Positions 1-12,454 of a stretch of 64,000 nt of DNA are shown piece by piece. The position numbers were made by a program, and so were the translations under genes. Source of the DNA: Stropharia rugosoannulata. Its lineage: Eukaryota > Basidiomycota > Agaricomycetes > Agaricales > Strophariaceae. Every line of letters starts with the position of its first letter. Within the stretch, counting starts at the first letter, position 1. The stretch is taken from NCBI GenBank assembly GCA_028532985.1, contig JANCIK010000013.1:1488001-1552000 (forward strand), written 5' to 3'. The notes beneath the pieces are model-generated. The model did no database searches, had not been told where the DNA came from, and saw only the letters and a program-made list of their open reading frames with translations.

Positions 1-1113
1 GACTTCAATCACGTGTTCTTGGCCGAGGCGGCTAAGCTCACGAAGGCGCCTACCCTGCTCACGAATCATACCCTGGTGACTTACTTCACCAATAGTCTCA
101 CTGCGGGGTTCAGGGATCGTTTGTTTAATAAACTGGACATTGATTACACGACGCACGCATCGTTCGACAAGTTCTTGACTGAGCGCAATATACAGTTCAC
201 CGCACCTACTGGGGTGATGGTAGAAGCGCGCACCGAGGACATGTACCCTCTCAAACAAGTGGCTGAGATGGCGGAACAAATGGCCCGCACCAAGAACCCA
301 AGCACTATGCTGAGCCTAGGGCACGATAGCACTGATGGACTTATGCCGGTGCCCGCCATCAAGACCGAGGCCGCGGATGTTGGTTTGCTGCGCAGAGAGA
401 TTGAGGACCTGAAAGGGTTCGTCGCCTCTTTTAAAGATACCTTATCGTTAGTAGAGAAGACAGTGGCAAAGTCGAAGGAGTCGAGTAAGAAGGAATTAGA
501 GGACATTATTCGCAATGTCATGGCTGCATGCACCGCACCGATGTCGGTGCCTGTGCAACCAGTAGCCCCCATGATGCCCATGAGCGCACCGGGTTTCGGT
601 GGACCGCTGCCTAGGCCTTTCCAATACCAACAACGCCCGGAGCCCCGTTGCTTCTACTGCAAGCAGACGGGACATGTGGTTGCTGAGTGCATCGTATGGC
701 AGCAAGACTTGTCAGCTGGAAGGATTGTCATCACAGAGGCGGGGCGCTTACAGTTGCCTGATGGGTCGTCGATACCCTGGGACCCTTCGTGCACGATCAA
801 AGAGCACGTCAACAAATGGCACAAGAAGAACAGGCAGCCCGTGCAGCAAGCGTATATGGCACCCGTCCATCCCTCGTACATGAGTATGCCTCCTAGCATG
901 GTATACTCACAAATGTACCAACCGGCCAGTTCCTTGGACGAGACCTATGAGGAGCAGATACGCGCACTTCAGCAAGAGCTGGAGAGTAAGAAGGCGTTCC
1001 TGAAGGAGCGCGCATCGGCGAAGACGCCTGAGGAGGTGATAGAGGAACAGCGTCAGCTAATAGCGACTATGAAAGCCGAATGCGACGCTGCACTCAGTCA
1101 GGGTTTCGATTGA
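1..1113 (+). CDS. gag: Gag polyprotein of element A, C-terminal part
   Basis: The frame is open from base 1, so the N-terminus lies outside the window. It matches the last ~370 residues of the Gag of E (54789-56741). Visible parts are a helical capsid-like region, a Pro/Met-rich linker, and one CCHC zinc knuckle (CFYCKQTGHVVAEC, about residue 215) for RNA packaging. A Gln/Glu-rich coiled-coil tail ends at a TGA (1111-1113). The last codons contain the slippery heptamer GGGTTTC, which shifts ribosomes -1 into protease. Gag would form the cytoplasmic virus-like particle. Confidence 0.9.
   Translation, partial: DFNHVFLAEAAKLTKAPTLLTNHTLVTYFTNSLTAGFRDRLFNKLDIDYTTHASFDKFLTERNIQFTAPTGVMVEARTEDMYPLKQVAEMAEQMARTKNPSTMLSLGHDSTDGLMPVPAIKTEAADVGLLRREIEDLKGFVASFKDTLSLVEKTVAKSKESSKKELEDIIRNVMAACTAPMSVPVQPVAPMMPMSAPGFGGPLPRPFQYQQRPEPRCFYCKQTGHVVAECIVWQQDLSAGRIVITEAGRLQLPDGSSIPWDPSCTIKEHVNKWHKKNRQPVQQAYMAPVHPSYMSMPPSMVYSQMYQPASSLDETYEEQIRALQQELESKKAFLKERASAKTPEEVIEEQRQLIATMKAECDAALSQGFD
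1101..1107 (+). promoter_or_regulatory. -1 frameshift heptamer, gag to pro (element A)
   Basis: The zero-frame codons GGT TTC preceded by G form G GGT TTC, a classical X XXY YYZ site, two codons before the gag stop. The protease frame is -1 and open across it. The same heptamer is at the same place in D and E. Confidence 0.75.
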
Positions 1114-2320
1114 GTCTGATGAAGGGAAACGCGGGCAGAGTTATGCGTAGCGGCTCTGATAAACCCAAGAACCTGGAGGGCGCAAATAGAAAGTTACCAA
1201 TCAGAAATATACCCAGAGCATCAGTTGAGGACGCGAGTGATGATGAGGAAGATGAGTTGCGAGAAGTAGTGGAGGAGCAAGGTGCGCGCAGCACACCAGT
1301 AAAGAAAAAAGTAGTGTTTGAGGTTCCTGCAAAGGCTGGGCCTAGTGCACGACCAGCAGCAGTGCCATATGTAATGGTACTGCCGCTGCACGTACCAGAG
1401 AAAGTGAAGAAGCCGGCCTATAAGCTGCGCGCACCTATCGAAGATGAGGCACAGGCTGATGCAGTCCTCAAACACTTAGAAAATCAGAAGATCGAGATCA
1501 CGCAGGGCCAGTTGTTAGGCATATCGACTGCAGGTTTTAGAAGAAAGTTCGTTGAGCGCATAGTACCAAGAAAGGTACCATTGGATTTGAACACGATGCG
1601 TGTACTACAATTAGACTATGATGAAGAAGAGCGTGAAGTAGATGAGGCTATCGCGCGGTTAGCAGAGGAAGAAGAGGAAGAGGAGTTTATGCAGATGGAC
1701 GAGCTACCAGTGGCCACTTTCCTTACTTGCTCAGATGAGCGCAGCGGACTACAACCGGGGACCATCATCATGGAAGACCCGTACAAGCAGTACGTCTCGA
1801 CTCTGCAGCCGGGCGAAAAGCCTAAGGGGCTTATTGTGGCGCACGAATCGCACCATCTAAAGGCGGTATTTCCGCTCATCAACGGCAAGGGACATGTGGA
1901 GACTTTGCTTGACAGTGGGTCGCAGATTGTGTCCATGGCACACGATACCGCGGAGCACTTAGGACTTAGTTGGGACCCAGACTTCACTATACGGATGCAG
2001 AGCGCGAATAAGCAGGTGGAATCCACCAAGGGCTTAGTGCACAATGTACCGTTTGTGTTTAACGGACTGACAGTGTATTTGCAAGTGCATGTCATCAGCA
2101 CAGCGGCTTACGAGGTGCTCTTGGGCAGGCCGTTCGAGATCCTCACGGAAAGCAATGTGAAGACGCGCAGCGATGGAACAGTTGAGCTTACGCTCACTGA
2201 CCCCAACACACAGTGCAAACTGGTAGTACCCACCTATAACTGAGGGTGTGGTCCCAAGATAGTGCAGCGCGAACCTAAGTTGCAGGACCCTGGTACAGCA
2301 GAAAACCCTAATGCAGATCA

Positions 2321-2327
2321 GGATTTT
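2321..2327 (+). promoter_or_regulatory. -1 frameshift heptamer, pro to pol (element A)
   Basis: GGATTTT read as G GAT TTT in the protease frame resembles the known pro-pol site G GAU UUA of mouse mammary tumour virus. Pol is in the -1 frame. The same heptamer is at the same position in D and E. Confidence 0.6.
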
Positions 2328-2341
2328 CAATCCTCGATGAT

Positions 2342-5300
2342 TTGATGCGTCAAGGAGAGGTCGCATTGATGTTTGACAGAGATGATCACACGGGGAAAAT
2401 AGAGATAGCGGGGTATGCGCTACCAAAGAATAAGAAGCGGTTTGGGAGCGCTGAGCTCAGGGATGTATACATGGCTCAAGCAGTACATGAAGCTAAGATG
2501 GAGGATAATGAGAAAGAAAGAATATACAAATATTTTCAGCAGTGCGAATGGTGCAAGGAGGAAGTAGTCAAAGGAGAACCTAGAGGGCAGTTCCGCGCAT
2601 CGCACGAGGAACAGGTCCCTAGTAAAAGACAAGGAGTAACGCGTAAGCGCTTGACTGGCAAGAATGCCACAACTGTTACAGTGCTCGTAGGAAAGAAGTA
2701 TAAGCCAGTGGCTGAGAAAGTCAGGCCTGTTTATCAAGATTTACCAGAGAAGTTTAGAATAGTGAGGGAGATTAAAGGGGACCCACTAAAGGATATGCCG
2801 CAATTGTCACCACATCCGCCAGACTTCATACCTACAGGTCAGTACACCGCTGAGTGCATGGAAGGGATTGACAAGGCGCATGAAGGGGATTTCCTGTGGT
2901 CCGAGGAGCGCAAGTTGGTGCATCAAGTTTTCATGCAGCAGAACGAGGCGTTCGCGTGGGATGACACAGAGAAGGGTAGATTCCGTACGGACTTCTTCCC
3001 TCCAGTAGACATTCCCACTGTAGAGCACACGCCTTGGGTATTGAAGAACATTCCGATACCACCTGGGATGTATGAGTGCATATGTGAATTCATTGCCACC
3101 AAGATTCGCACAGGCACATATGAGCCCTCGAGCTCGTTGTACCGGTTGTGCTGGTTTACAGTGACTAAGAAAGACGGGGTCTCGTTCAGAATTGTGCACA
3201 GTCTCGAACCATTAAACGCAGTAACCATTGCACATTCAGGGCTACCTCCAGCAGCGGAGAGCCTAGCGGAACACTTTGCGGGGCGCGCATGAGGCGGCAT
3301 TCTAGACTTGTATGTTGGGTATGATGAGCGCCTGTTAGCTGAGTCCTCTAGAGACCTGACTACATTCCAGACGCCGTTCGGTGCGCTGCACTTAGTAACC
3401 CTACCTATGGGATGGACGAACTCTGTTCCCATCTTTCATGAGGATGTTGCCTACATATTACATGATGAAATACCTGAAGTTACAGAGCCCTATATAGATG
3501 ATGTACCTATTAGGGGACCTAAAACGCGCTATGAGTTAGAAGGAGGAGGATACGAGACAATACCAGAGAATAAGGGAATAAGGAGATTCGTATGGGAGCA
3601 CATGTTGAATGTCAACAGAATCGTGCAGCGCATGAAATACTCAGGAGGAACATTTAGTGGAAAGAAGTCCATACTGTGTGCGGCGGAGATAGTAGTGGTG
3701 GGGCACCTGTGCACATATGAAGGGCGAAAGCCAGCACCTGATAAAGTGCATGCAATCCTCAATTGGGGGCCATGCAAGAACATCAGTGATGTGCGCGCAT
3801 TCATGGGTACAATGGGTCTGCTACGGATTTACATCTCGGATTATGCAAAGCGTGCAGAGCACATACAATGGCTATTGCGTGGGAAAGAGCCCTTTGAGTG
3901 GGGGCCCGCTCAGCAAGCTAGTATGGACTCGCTGAAAGACGGTGCACGCAACGCACATTGCGTGAAACCACTGGACTACACATTGCCAGGGCCGATTACT
4001 TTGGCTGTAGCTGTAGACACATCATGGCAAGCAGTAGGATTCTATATTTACCAGCAGGACCCACAAGATTCGAAGAAGAGGGTATATGCACGCTTCAGAT
4101 CAATACTGTTAACGGAACACGAGCAGCGCTTCTCACAGCCCAAACGGGAGTTGTATGGACTCTTACGGGCACTACAAGCCTGTTATTACTGGCTCATCGG
4201 TGCGCGCAAGCTGGTGGTGGAAACGGATGCCAAATACTTGAAGGGCATGTTGGATAATCCGGGCATGGGCCCTAATGCAACTATTAATCACTGGATAGAT
4301 AAAATACTTATGTATCACTTCCAGTTGAAACATGTTGCGGGAAAGACTTTCGGTGCAGGTGGTTTATCGTGCAGAGAAGGGCAACCAGGAGACGAGATGT
4401 ACGCACACTCTGAAGAAGATGATGATCAGGAGGTGGGACCACTCGAATACGAGAAAGTCTATGAAGGGGACCCGGATCCCCTGGACTTTGAGGAGTTCAA
4501 AGAACAGATCAATGATCACAGCGGGTATCTATACACAGGACTCCTCAACGAGTTGTTTGAAGGTCCCACAGCGCACAAGTTACCAGAAGCGCGCTCTATA
4601 GGCTGTTTCCAGCAGGAGCTCGAGCATGCACGGAAAGAGACGGAAGCGGAAAAGCGGACCGTGCGGGACTTCATACAGAAAGAGAGTGTGCCGCTCGCGC
4701 AGCGCGAGTACTTAGAGAAATTCATACTAGCACACGCGATACCCGACTCCAGAATAGAGGATCTGGAGGATGAGGAGTACGATGAGCGCAACAGGACATC
4801 TGCAGGAAAAGATATGGATGAGAAATTGCCGATGATACGCTACTGGTTGCAGAATCCAACCACTAGGCCTAAAGGCATGATGGAGCGAGAATATCAGAAC
4901 TTTACGAGGAATGCTCGTAACTTCTTCCTAGACAAGGACGGACGGATGTACCGGAGATCCATAGATGACGCGCATAAGTTGGTGATAGATCAGGCGCAGC
5001 AGACACGCATGCTGCGCTCAGCGCATGACAGCTTGGGGCACAGAGGAGCATACACTATGCATAAACTGCTAGCTGAGCGCTTCTGGTGGCCTGAGTTGGA
5101 AAGGGATGTCTACTGGTATGTGAAAACATGTCATGTCTGTCAGTTAAGGCAGAAGACGATCATCCAGATCCCGCACACCGAGACACACACACCGTCTATC
5201 TTCCAGCAACTACATGCAGACACTATGCACATGTCCCCAGCCTCCAATGGGTACAATTACATAGTGCACGGAAGATGTGTGCTGAGCTCATGGGCAGAAG

Positions 5301-6328
5301 GACGGCCGTTAAAGAAAGAGAATGCCCGTGCGATAGCGCAGTGGATATTTGAGGACATTATCTGCTGTTGGGGCTGTCTGCAAGAAATCATCACAGATAA
5401 CGGTGGACCGTTCTGCGCAGCGCTCAAGTATTTAGAAAAGAAGTATGGGATTACAGGGATTACCATCTCAGTGTACAATTCGCAAGCGAATGGCAAGATA
5501 GAGTGTCCCCATTGGGACATAAGACAGATGTTGTGGAAAGCGTGTGGAGGGACAGAAGGCGCACATAAGCGTTGGAGTAGATTCTTCTACCATGTGTTGT
5601 GGGCGGATCGTATCACTGTGCGACGAGGATTCAGGTGTTCCCCATTCTTCATGGTGACGGGCATGCACCCCATACTACTGTTTGACATAGCAGAAGCCAC
5701 GTGGCTGGTAAAGCTGCCAGATCGCATACTGACTACAGAGGAGTTAGTGGGGTATCGTGCACGCGCACTAGCCAAACATCGCGACACAGTAGAGGAGATG
5801 CATGCACGAGTATCGAAGACGAAAAGAGATGCAATCAGGGCATTTGAAAAGAAGCATTCGGCTAAAATCCGTGACTATGTGTTTAAGCCAGGAGATGTGG
5901 TGTTAATGAGGAACTCGGGCATAGAGTCCAGTCTGAATCGTAAGATGCTCGCACGGTGGAACAGGCCTTACATTGTTATTGCACGAAAAGATGGTGGAGC
6001 ATACTTAGTGGCAGAGATGGATGGCTCTGTGTTGAAGGATAAGGTGGCAGCGTTCTGCCTCATTCCCTACTTTGCACGAAGGCAGCTGCGCTTACCGGAC
6101 GGCTTGGATGATATAATTGATCAGACCAAGGAGAACCTCGCTAAAATGTTAGAGGCGCCGGATTATGAACCAGCTATTCCCAAAGATTATATCTTTGACG
6201 AGCCTGGTGTACCCTCGGGTAGGGCAGTGTGCTTACAGTGGAAGAAGATGAAGAAGACGAGGATGACTGGGGCAAAGAAGACACTTAGATGTGCGAGCAC
6301 TGTAGGAAGAAAAGTGACCACAATATAA
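2342..6328 (+). pseudogene. pol: Pol polyprotein of element A: RT, RNase H, integrase (broken)
   Basis: Domains in order: reverse transcriptase with LDLYVGYDE and catalytic YIDDVPIRGP (near 3490); RNase H with AVDTSW and ETDAKYLKGM; an integrase HHCC zinc finger ending CHVCQ (near 5140); the DDE core HADTMHM, ITDNGGPF, NGKIE; and a GPY/F-like tail. An internal TGA at 3290-3292 replaces the TGT (Cys) codon of E. A 6-bp duplication adds two residues just before the first RNase H aspartate. An indel near 6220 shifts the C-terminus, so the frame overruns to 6328. No chromodomain is visible. Confidence 0.92.
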
Positions 6329-6335
6329 TATATTG
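6321..6335. terminator. Palindrome between convergent pol and AS4 (element A)
   Basis: CAATATAATATATTG is an inverted repeat in the short gap between pol on + and AS4 on -. Similar AT-rich palindromes sit at the same spot in D (36175-36189) and E (49534-49548). A shared, bidirectional 3'-end signal is likely but inferred. Confidence 0.45.
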
Positions 6336-6415
6336 GGTAAAGAAGATGGGGAATACAAAGAGAGCTAGCTACAGATGCCTCTTTAAGGCGCGCAGCGCAC
6401 ATTGAGCCAGGCTAT

Positions 6416-9400
6416 CTACTGGGCCGGTTTGTCCTCGGTGGCGGCAACACCAGTAACGTCGAGGCTGCACTGCAAGATGACAAGCTGCTCGACGAGGAGC
6501 GTGCGGCACTTGAGGATGAAGTCAACCTTGTGGAGATCACAAATGATCTCAGCCTGTAAATTGCCGATGAGGCAGTGCATCACCAACTCGGAAGGGTTAC
6601 CCGTGTTAAGGGGCTCCTTAAGGAGGTTAGCAGTGGCATCGAGACAAGCATTGACCTTGTCATTGTCCAAAACAAGAGAAGTGCCTGAGGGAGAAGGGTT
6701 AGAAAAGATTAGTAAGAGAACGGTGCGATGCACGCACCTTGCATAATAAAAGGAGAGTCGGGAAACGTAGGAACGCCCTCTGAGCCCAGCCTGGCTTTCT
6801 TAGGAGAGGCCTCACCTGCGGCGGTGAAGGACCTTGTTTGGGTCTGGTCAAGTGCTCAGTGATGGCCCGTTTGTATGTCCTGCTAGAAATGCTCTAACAC
6901 AACACAACCAACAACCACAACAAAAACACACAACCAATCTCAAACAAATGCTTCTTTAATGCGAAGTTGGGGGTCTATGTACAAAAGAAAGACACAGTTG
7001 TCTTTTATAATATAAGCCGGGTAAACGTTTTCTTAACACAAAGACTCAGCCCAAGGGCGTGGTAGTGTAGTGTGATAAGTGTAGTTTGTGTGCGTATAAC
7101 GCGAGGTGCTCGAATGAGACTTAGTCTGACACGACGATCAGAAAGAGAACTGAATAACTGTTTAACCGCTCCAGGTATGTGCGCGACGACACTGCCTGCA
7201 AAATAACCGCTCCAGGTATACACGTAGTGTTGCCTGCAAAATGACTGCTCCAGGTATGTGCGCGACGACACTGCCTGCAAAATTAAACCGCTCCAGGTAT
7301 ATGTTTAAACGTTGCCTGCAAAACTGCTTCCAGACTCAAGACTTAGTCAAGTAATCCGTCAAAAGCTTTGAACTCTCTCTAAAACTCGCAGTGAGGACTT
7401 TAACCGTATATATTCACTCTAGGTAAATCTACTCGGGGGAACCTGTTATTCTACGTTACATGCTGGGGTATTTATACGTTTCTGGGAGACAGGTTTTCGT
7501 AGGCGCCCGGAGGCGTTCTCTACTAAAACCTCGCACCCGATTGGTTTGTAGGTCCATACGGTTCTGCCCGTTTAATTACATTTTAGTCGTTCTAGATGAG
7601 TGGAGTAAGAATTTGAAATAACTGAAAAAGGATAGATTCTGAAGGCTTGTCAGGAACGAGCCTATTTTTAGAACGGTTAAACCGTCTTTCGGTGCCTGGG
7701 CATCTGTCTGCCTCCTGAGTACAGTCAGTTTTACTACGCCTTGGCTTTTTGGAATGTAAGCCGGGACAGAGTTACCCCACTGGTGAGTCATCTTGCCTCC
7801 GACTGTACCCGCTTTTCAGGGTCTATCAGGCTCCTGCCAAATAGCCCGCTATATTCCCTCTGTATGGCCCGTACGAGGCCCCGCTAATTAGCCCGGTAGA
7901 ACTGTCTAAGTTTATTAGCCCGGTTTATTGACCTTTGCTAATTAACCCGGTATAACGTTCAATCAAACAGCCCGGTATAACGACTAAGTCATTTAGCCCA
8001 GTATAATGCCTAAGTCAAATAGCCCGGTATAATTACTCGAGTTAAATAACCCAGCATAATGATTTGCTTTTCCTAATCTCTCGTTTTCGATGGCTGGTTT
8101 TTTAGAAGACTGACCTGCTATAAGTCTCTAGTCGAGTTTCTTCGTTATGGTTGGTGTCATTTAACCCGGTATAATTTAACCCGGTATAATGCCTCTGCCT
8201 TTGCACTCTGTTTAACCCGCTTATCTGACTTCCTCGAAATTGACGACATTACTAAGTGTATTTTCTTGGGCAGTAACTTTACATTTAGCCCGGTATAATT
8301 ATACCGGGTTAAATGCAAAGCGTACCTGTGCTCTCCTTTATGCCGGGCTTATTATTATTCTAACTTTAAGCCGGTCAGATGCGCTTATAAGCCATACTGG
8401 TCATGCGACTAAGTCCAACCGTAAAGGCTTATTAACCCGCTTGTTTTAAAGTCTCTTGGTTTACTCTCCAGTTAAGTTCTTTAACGTGGACAGTTACCGT
8501 TGTCACTTTTACTTAAGCTTTTAGTGTGGTTTCGCTTATAGTTAAAATAGCCCGCTTAATTGATTAAGTGGAGGTCTACACTTGTCTTCATTATTCTCTG
8601 TCTCTCATTGGGTCATACTGAAGTCTTTAATACGACTTTAATAGTCTAGACTACTGAAATGATAGGATTTGTAGTAAAATCGCAAAATTTCATGGCCAGG
8701 CACTTAGGTGCCCTATCAGCGGCATCACGGAGTGAGCGACGAAGCTCGGTTTGACGATAAGTCATGCCTTGACCAAGGGGACGAGAGCAGTAACCAGGCG
8801 TGTCTCCGTGCTCGTGCTGGTATTTCTATAAGAATCTAAGTGCGCGCAGCGGAGACGGGTCAAACACACACCTGTTTAGGAGTATCAGGAGGCGCGGCAC
8901 GCTTCTTGTTAGGACTTGGCTCGGGTGTATGCTGCCTGCTGGGAGGACCTCCCTCAGTTGCGGCTTCAACTTTGTCGTTAAGGGCCATCTTTTTGAGGAG
9001 CATGTAAAGTTGCATGTTAGTGATGTCTGGTAAAGAAACCAAGGTTAGCCACACCTTGTCATTGTCAGAGTCAGGAGATGTAGTACCTCCAGGTGTGGAG
9101 GCGGTCTCAAGGTCCGCAGTTGCGGAACACATAAGAATGCGAATGTTGCACTGTGCGCACCAAAAAGGGGATTAAGTATAGAAAGGGTTAGGAGAGGAAG
9201 AGGAACGCACAGGTCCAGTAGGGGTATGGGTGCGCTGACGAGAAGCGGCAGCTTTAGCCTTGAGGACTTGTTCATGCAAATTGATAAATGCATTGGCGGC
9301 AGGGGAGAAGGAGCAAATATGGTGGTCAGCTTTAGTGACGTATATATGGCGCGAGTCTCATTGAGTATCTCGATAGCTTCATTGTTGTTTATAACGCGAG

Positions 9401-9628
9401 TGATACCGCTGTGCGTCCACGCCAGCAGTTCTGCAATCATGCCAGACAAAGTCAGTAACATACAACAAGGGAACCGTGCAATGCACGCACCAAATCGACA
9501 GCAAGTAGCTCCAGACTGCCGGTGTAATTTGCAGGGGTGGCAGAGGCCAACCCATGAATGTCCTGGATCAGCAAGAGTTGATGCTTGACATTGGTGAAGT
9601 TAAAAAGAGGAGCATGAGTAGTGGCCAT
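6416..9628 (-). pseudogene. AS4 antisense accessory gene of element A (disrupted)
   Basis: This is the counterpart of the intact five-exon AS4 of E (48138-49454). Exon 1 is 9628-9491, exon 2 begins at 9430, exon 3 lies around 9149-8872, exon 4 is split by the B solo LTR (6825-8718), and exon 5 is 6684-6416. Exon 5 has the same 269 bp as in E and encodes the C-terminal helical segment (DNDKVNACLDATANLL...). Exon 2 carries at least two single-base deletions relative to E (near 9415 and 9330), so the protein would be out of frame even without the LTR. Function unknown. Confidence 0.75.
6825..8718 (-). mobile_element. Solo LTR of family B inside element A AS4
   Basis: A full 1894-bp LTR, the same length as the B 5' LTR (14903-16796) and nearly identical to it, in reverse orientation. 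It is flanked by the 4-bp duplication GCGG (6821-6824 and 8719-8722). The homologous stretch of E around 49040-49060 is the uninterrupted site. It holds the B-family motif cluster (about 7850-8330) and the ~40-bp tandem repeats (about 7165-7325). No internal B sequence remains. Confidence 0.95.
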
Positions 9629-10159
9629 GGTAGAAGTTGAGAACAGCTGGAATAAAGTGCGATGCACTCATACAGAAAACGGCAAGCGCTTATATAGTCT
9701 TCACCGGGTTGATCAGCACAGTGCGCAGCTGGTGACTGACCGAACAGCAGGCCCAAGGAGTTAAAAGAGGGACTTTACAAAAGGGTCCAGATGGGTCATA
9801 GCACAGGGCTATACCTGTCCAACGTTACATTCACGGAGATTGAGTGGGATGGAAGGGACCTGAATACAAGAGCCCATATAGCAACGAGAAGAAGGGGGGA
9901 AGACTGTGCGCGCATTGCAGCAAAAGAGTGCGCGCATCAGAGGAGATGCAGGTCTTTCCCCGTTTGGCAAAATGATGTCTGTTTTGGGATTGATGCTGAA
10001 AATGCATAACAATGTTACCCGACAGTCTTATTTCAAATACAGGGTCATGACACATGTACCAAGGAATAGATGCTAGCTATGACTATAGATAGTTATCAAT
10101 GGAAAAGACGGCAAAATGTCAGTTCGGGAATTAAACATCCTAAGAAGTGATTGTCAGGG
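9629..10159. other. AS3-AS4 spacer of element A with AS4 promoter region
   Basis: This intergenic stretch separates the end of AS3 from the AS4 start. TATATA at 9690-9696 (minus strand), about 60 bp upstream of the AS4 ATG, could be its TATA box. A short frame (MCHDPVFEIRLSGN..., 10055-9831 minus) is shared almost unchanged with E (47711-47935). The surrounding nucleotides are equally conserved, so it need not be a gene. Confidence 0.5.
9690..9696 (-). promoter_or_regulatory. TATA-like box of AS4 (element A)
   Basis: TATATAA on the minus strand about 60 bp before the AS4 ATG. E has TATATATAA at the equivalent place (48070-48078). Confidence 0.4.
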
Positions 10160-10423
10160 TCAGCACAGTGCATGAGGAGAAAGACCCACAGGAAAGAATT
10201 CCTCCTGGTAAAAGACCTGGGCGGCATAGTGGAGTTGTTGGAAGTGTTCAGAGTGAGGGAGGGTGCCGTAGCGCTCAGCATCAGTAGTACCACATAAGCG
10301 CAGGACGAGCTTGCTGTAGTGAAGCTGCACGCACAAGTGCGAGATACGGGGCGAGTGGCATGTAGCTTCAGTCAGTGCCAGAGAGCCATGCACGAAAAGG
10401 CTGGAAAAAGGGGACATGTGCAC

Positions 10424-12454
10424 TGTGAGGTGCGAAGTTGGGTAGGACTGCATCAGGAAAACCACTTTTTTGAAAAGAGACTTTTTGAGACATCTATGTG
10501 TCTCTTGGGAAATTTACTGTCTTTTTGAGACATCAATATGTCTTTTGGTGAATTTTATGTCTTTTTTATACTTTTAAAGGTCTCCTAGAGACTTTAGGGA
10601 AATATGTAATTCTTTCTATGTCTTTTTAGGTCTTTTTATGTCTTTTAAAGTCTTTCAATTTTTTTAAGTATTTAAATGTATTGATGTAATTGTATAAATC
10701 TTTTTATGTTTCTAAAAGATATTAAAAATGTCTCATAAAGTGTATTAAAAAGCTACAAAAAGACTCAAAAAGACATTTAAAGACATAAAGAGCTGGGAAA
10801 AAATAGACTTATGAATAGCTATTGTCAACTATTACTTGTAATCTACATTGTAAATCTCATATAAAATACATCTGAACATGACTAAATTCAATGACTTGTG
10901 ATGTAACAAATTAATGTAGTCTAGAGCATTATCATCATACTTGACCTGCAGTGAGTCTATATACACAGGCACATGGTGTAGGGGGAAGTATGCTGGTTTT
11001 AAGTCATGCATGAAGCTGTTGGTTCAATTCCTGGCAAATGCAAATTATTTCCACAACATAAGTTCCCCTTCTCATTGTACCCAAGTTAATGTGATGGTTT
11101 ATTTGCCATTGTATGTTTATGTAAGGTGCTGACTAATATAGTTACTTCATGACAAATCTTAAGTACATTTAAATATACCTAATTACCTACTTAGAAATAC
11201 AAATACACTTACTAATACAATCTAATCTATGTAGTAGTGATTTGGCTAAGATGAGGTCATGTTTTTAATGTTTTTATAAAGCAAAAATGTAACATTAAAA
11301 GACATTTAGAGACATCAAGAGACATTATGGACACATAAAAAGACAAAAAAGAGACTCCTAGAGACATAAAAAAGTCTTTAAAAGTTTGGTACCTGGAGAC
11401 TTTGCTTTAAAAGTCTCCTAGAGACCCAGGTCTCCTGGGGTCTTTTTAAGTCTTTTTAAGTCTTTTTAAAAAATTAAAAGACTTTTTTCAAAAAAGTCTT
11501 TTTCCTGATGTGGTCTGAAAAGCCTGTCTCTACAGTTCACAATGTGCAAAGGCAACCAACGTGTGTACAACGATAGCACGTTGAAAAGGTTTTACTTGTT
11601 TTATAACAAGGAGCTTCCAGTGTATGAGGTTTAAACAATGGTTTCCGATGCGAACTGGTATGATGTGTGTAGGTAGAATTTAACCCTGAAGGAAGCTGGA
11701 GAAGTACAGAGATATTCTACTCCTTAAATACCCGTCTGGTTGCCATGCCCAGATCATACCTTATACATCCACAAAGATCTGACTGCCTGTGCTGACTTTA
11801 TCTCGTCAGAAACCATGCTGTACTACAGCATGCTTCATATCTTGGCCACAAATTTCCTTATCTTCGGAAACCAAGCCCAAGCACAAGAAATCTTCCTGTG
11901 GCCGGATCATCTCCAATTTCACCCCTAAACATACATCTCCTCCAACCCTCTTTCCACACCTATGTCCCTTGTGTTTGTGTCGAGATTCTTCTGCTTTCTG
12001 CTACCACACACCTGTATGTCGTCGGAAACCCCTGCATATCGTCGGAATCTGTCACCATATTTGTCCCAGGTTGTATGTATGAGTATTTCCATGTGATTGA
12101 CTCCCTTGTGGGTCCATAGTTACATCAGATTGTTAATATTGATCTGATGTTGTCAGCATCAGAAGTCCAATATTGCTCTGATGCTGTTGTCTTTCTTGAT
12201 CTGCCATTGAGTTGTAATAACATCTTGAGTCTTCCTTGTGCTTGTCTTCTTGTTTCATCATGTACATATTTCATATCTTCGAATAAACTTGCATCTTCAT
12301 ATCTCAGTCTTCATATTTCGTGCTTCTTCTTGTTCTTTCAGCTTCCGATCGTAGTTTCCAATTGTTAGGGCGGATATGTCGCTTCTTGTGTATCTATGTT
12401 CTAAACCTTATGGTTTTTCTTGTTTTCACGAGGGGCCAGCCCCAGCCCCTCACA
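10424..12454 (-). mobile_element. Solo LTR of family C, itself carrying an AT-rich insertion
   Basis: A reverse-oriented C LTR (TGTGAGGTGCGAAG... at the left, CCCCTCACA at the right) interrupted at 10451-11510 by an AT-rich element. The flanks are GCAC on the left and TCAC on the right, so there is no clean duplication. The left flank is element A and the right flank is the orphan fragment, so this LTR sits at a rearrangement junction. Confidence 0.88.
10451..11510. mobile_element. Non-autonomous AT-rich DNA element, copy 1 (1060 bp)
   Basis: The ends are inverted repeats (CATCAGGAAAA... and ...TTTTCCTGATG) with a further inverted ACTTTTTTGAAAA block. It is flanked by TG on both sides (10449-10450, 11511-11512). 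Uninterrupted C LTRs show the filled site as GGAC-N-GGTCTG. Both subterminal regions are packed with GTCTTTTTA / AGACAT / TCTCTAGAGAC-type words. No coding frame. Copy 2 (40847-41900) is in the opposite orientation. Confidence 0.85.

Larger units (their letters stand above)
1080..2345 (+). pseudogene. Aspartic protease region of element A (broken)
   Basis: This reading frame is -1 relative to gag, overlaps its end and is entered by frameshifting. It has an N-terminal basic/acidic region and a retropepsin core with LLDSGSQIVSM (D-S-G active site) and the LLGRPFEI segment. Compared with E it lacks about 16 codons after VPEKVK (near 1410). It also has TGA at 2241-2243 where E has CGA (YNRGCG). 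The frame then continues to 2345, so the protein cannot be finished or frameshifted into pol. Otherwise it is colinear with E protease (53515-54822). Confidence 0.85.
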
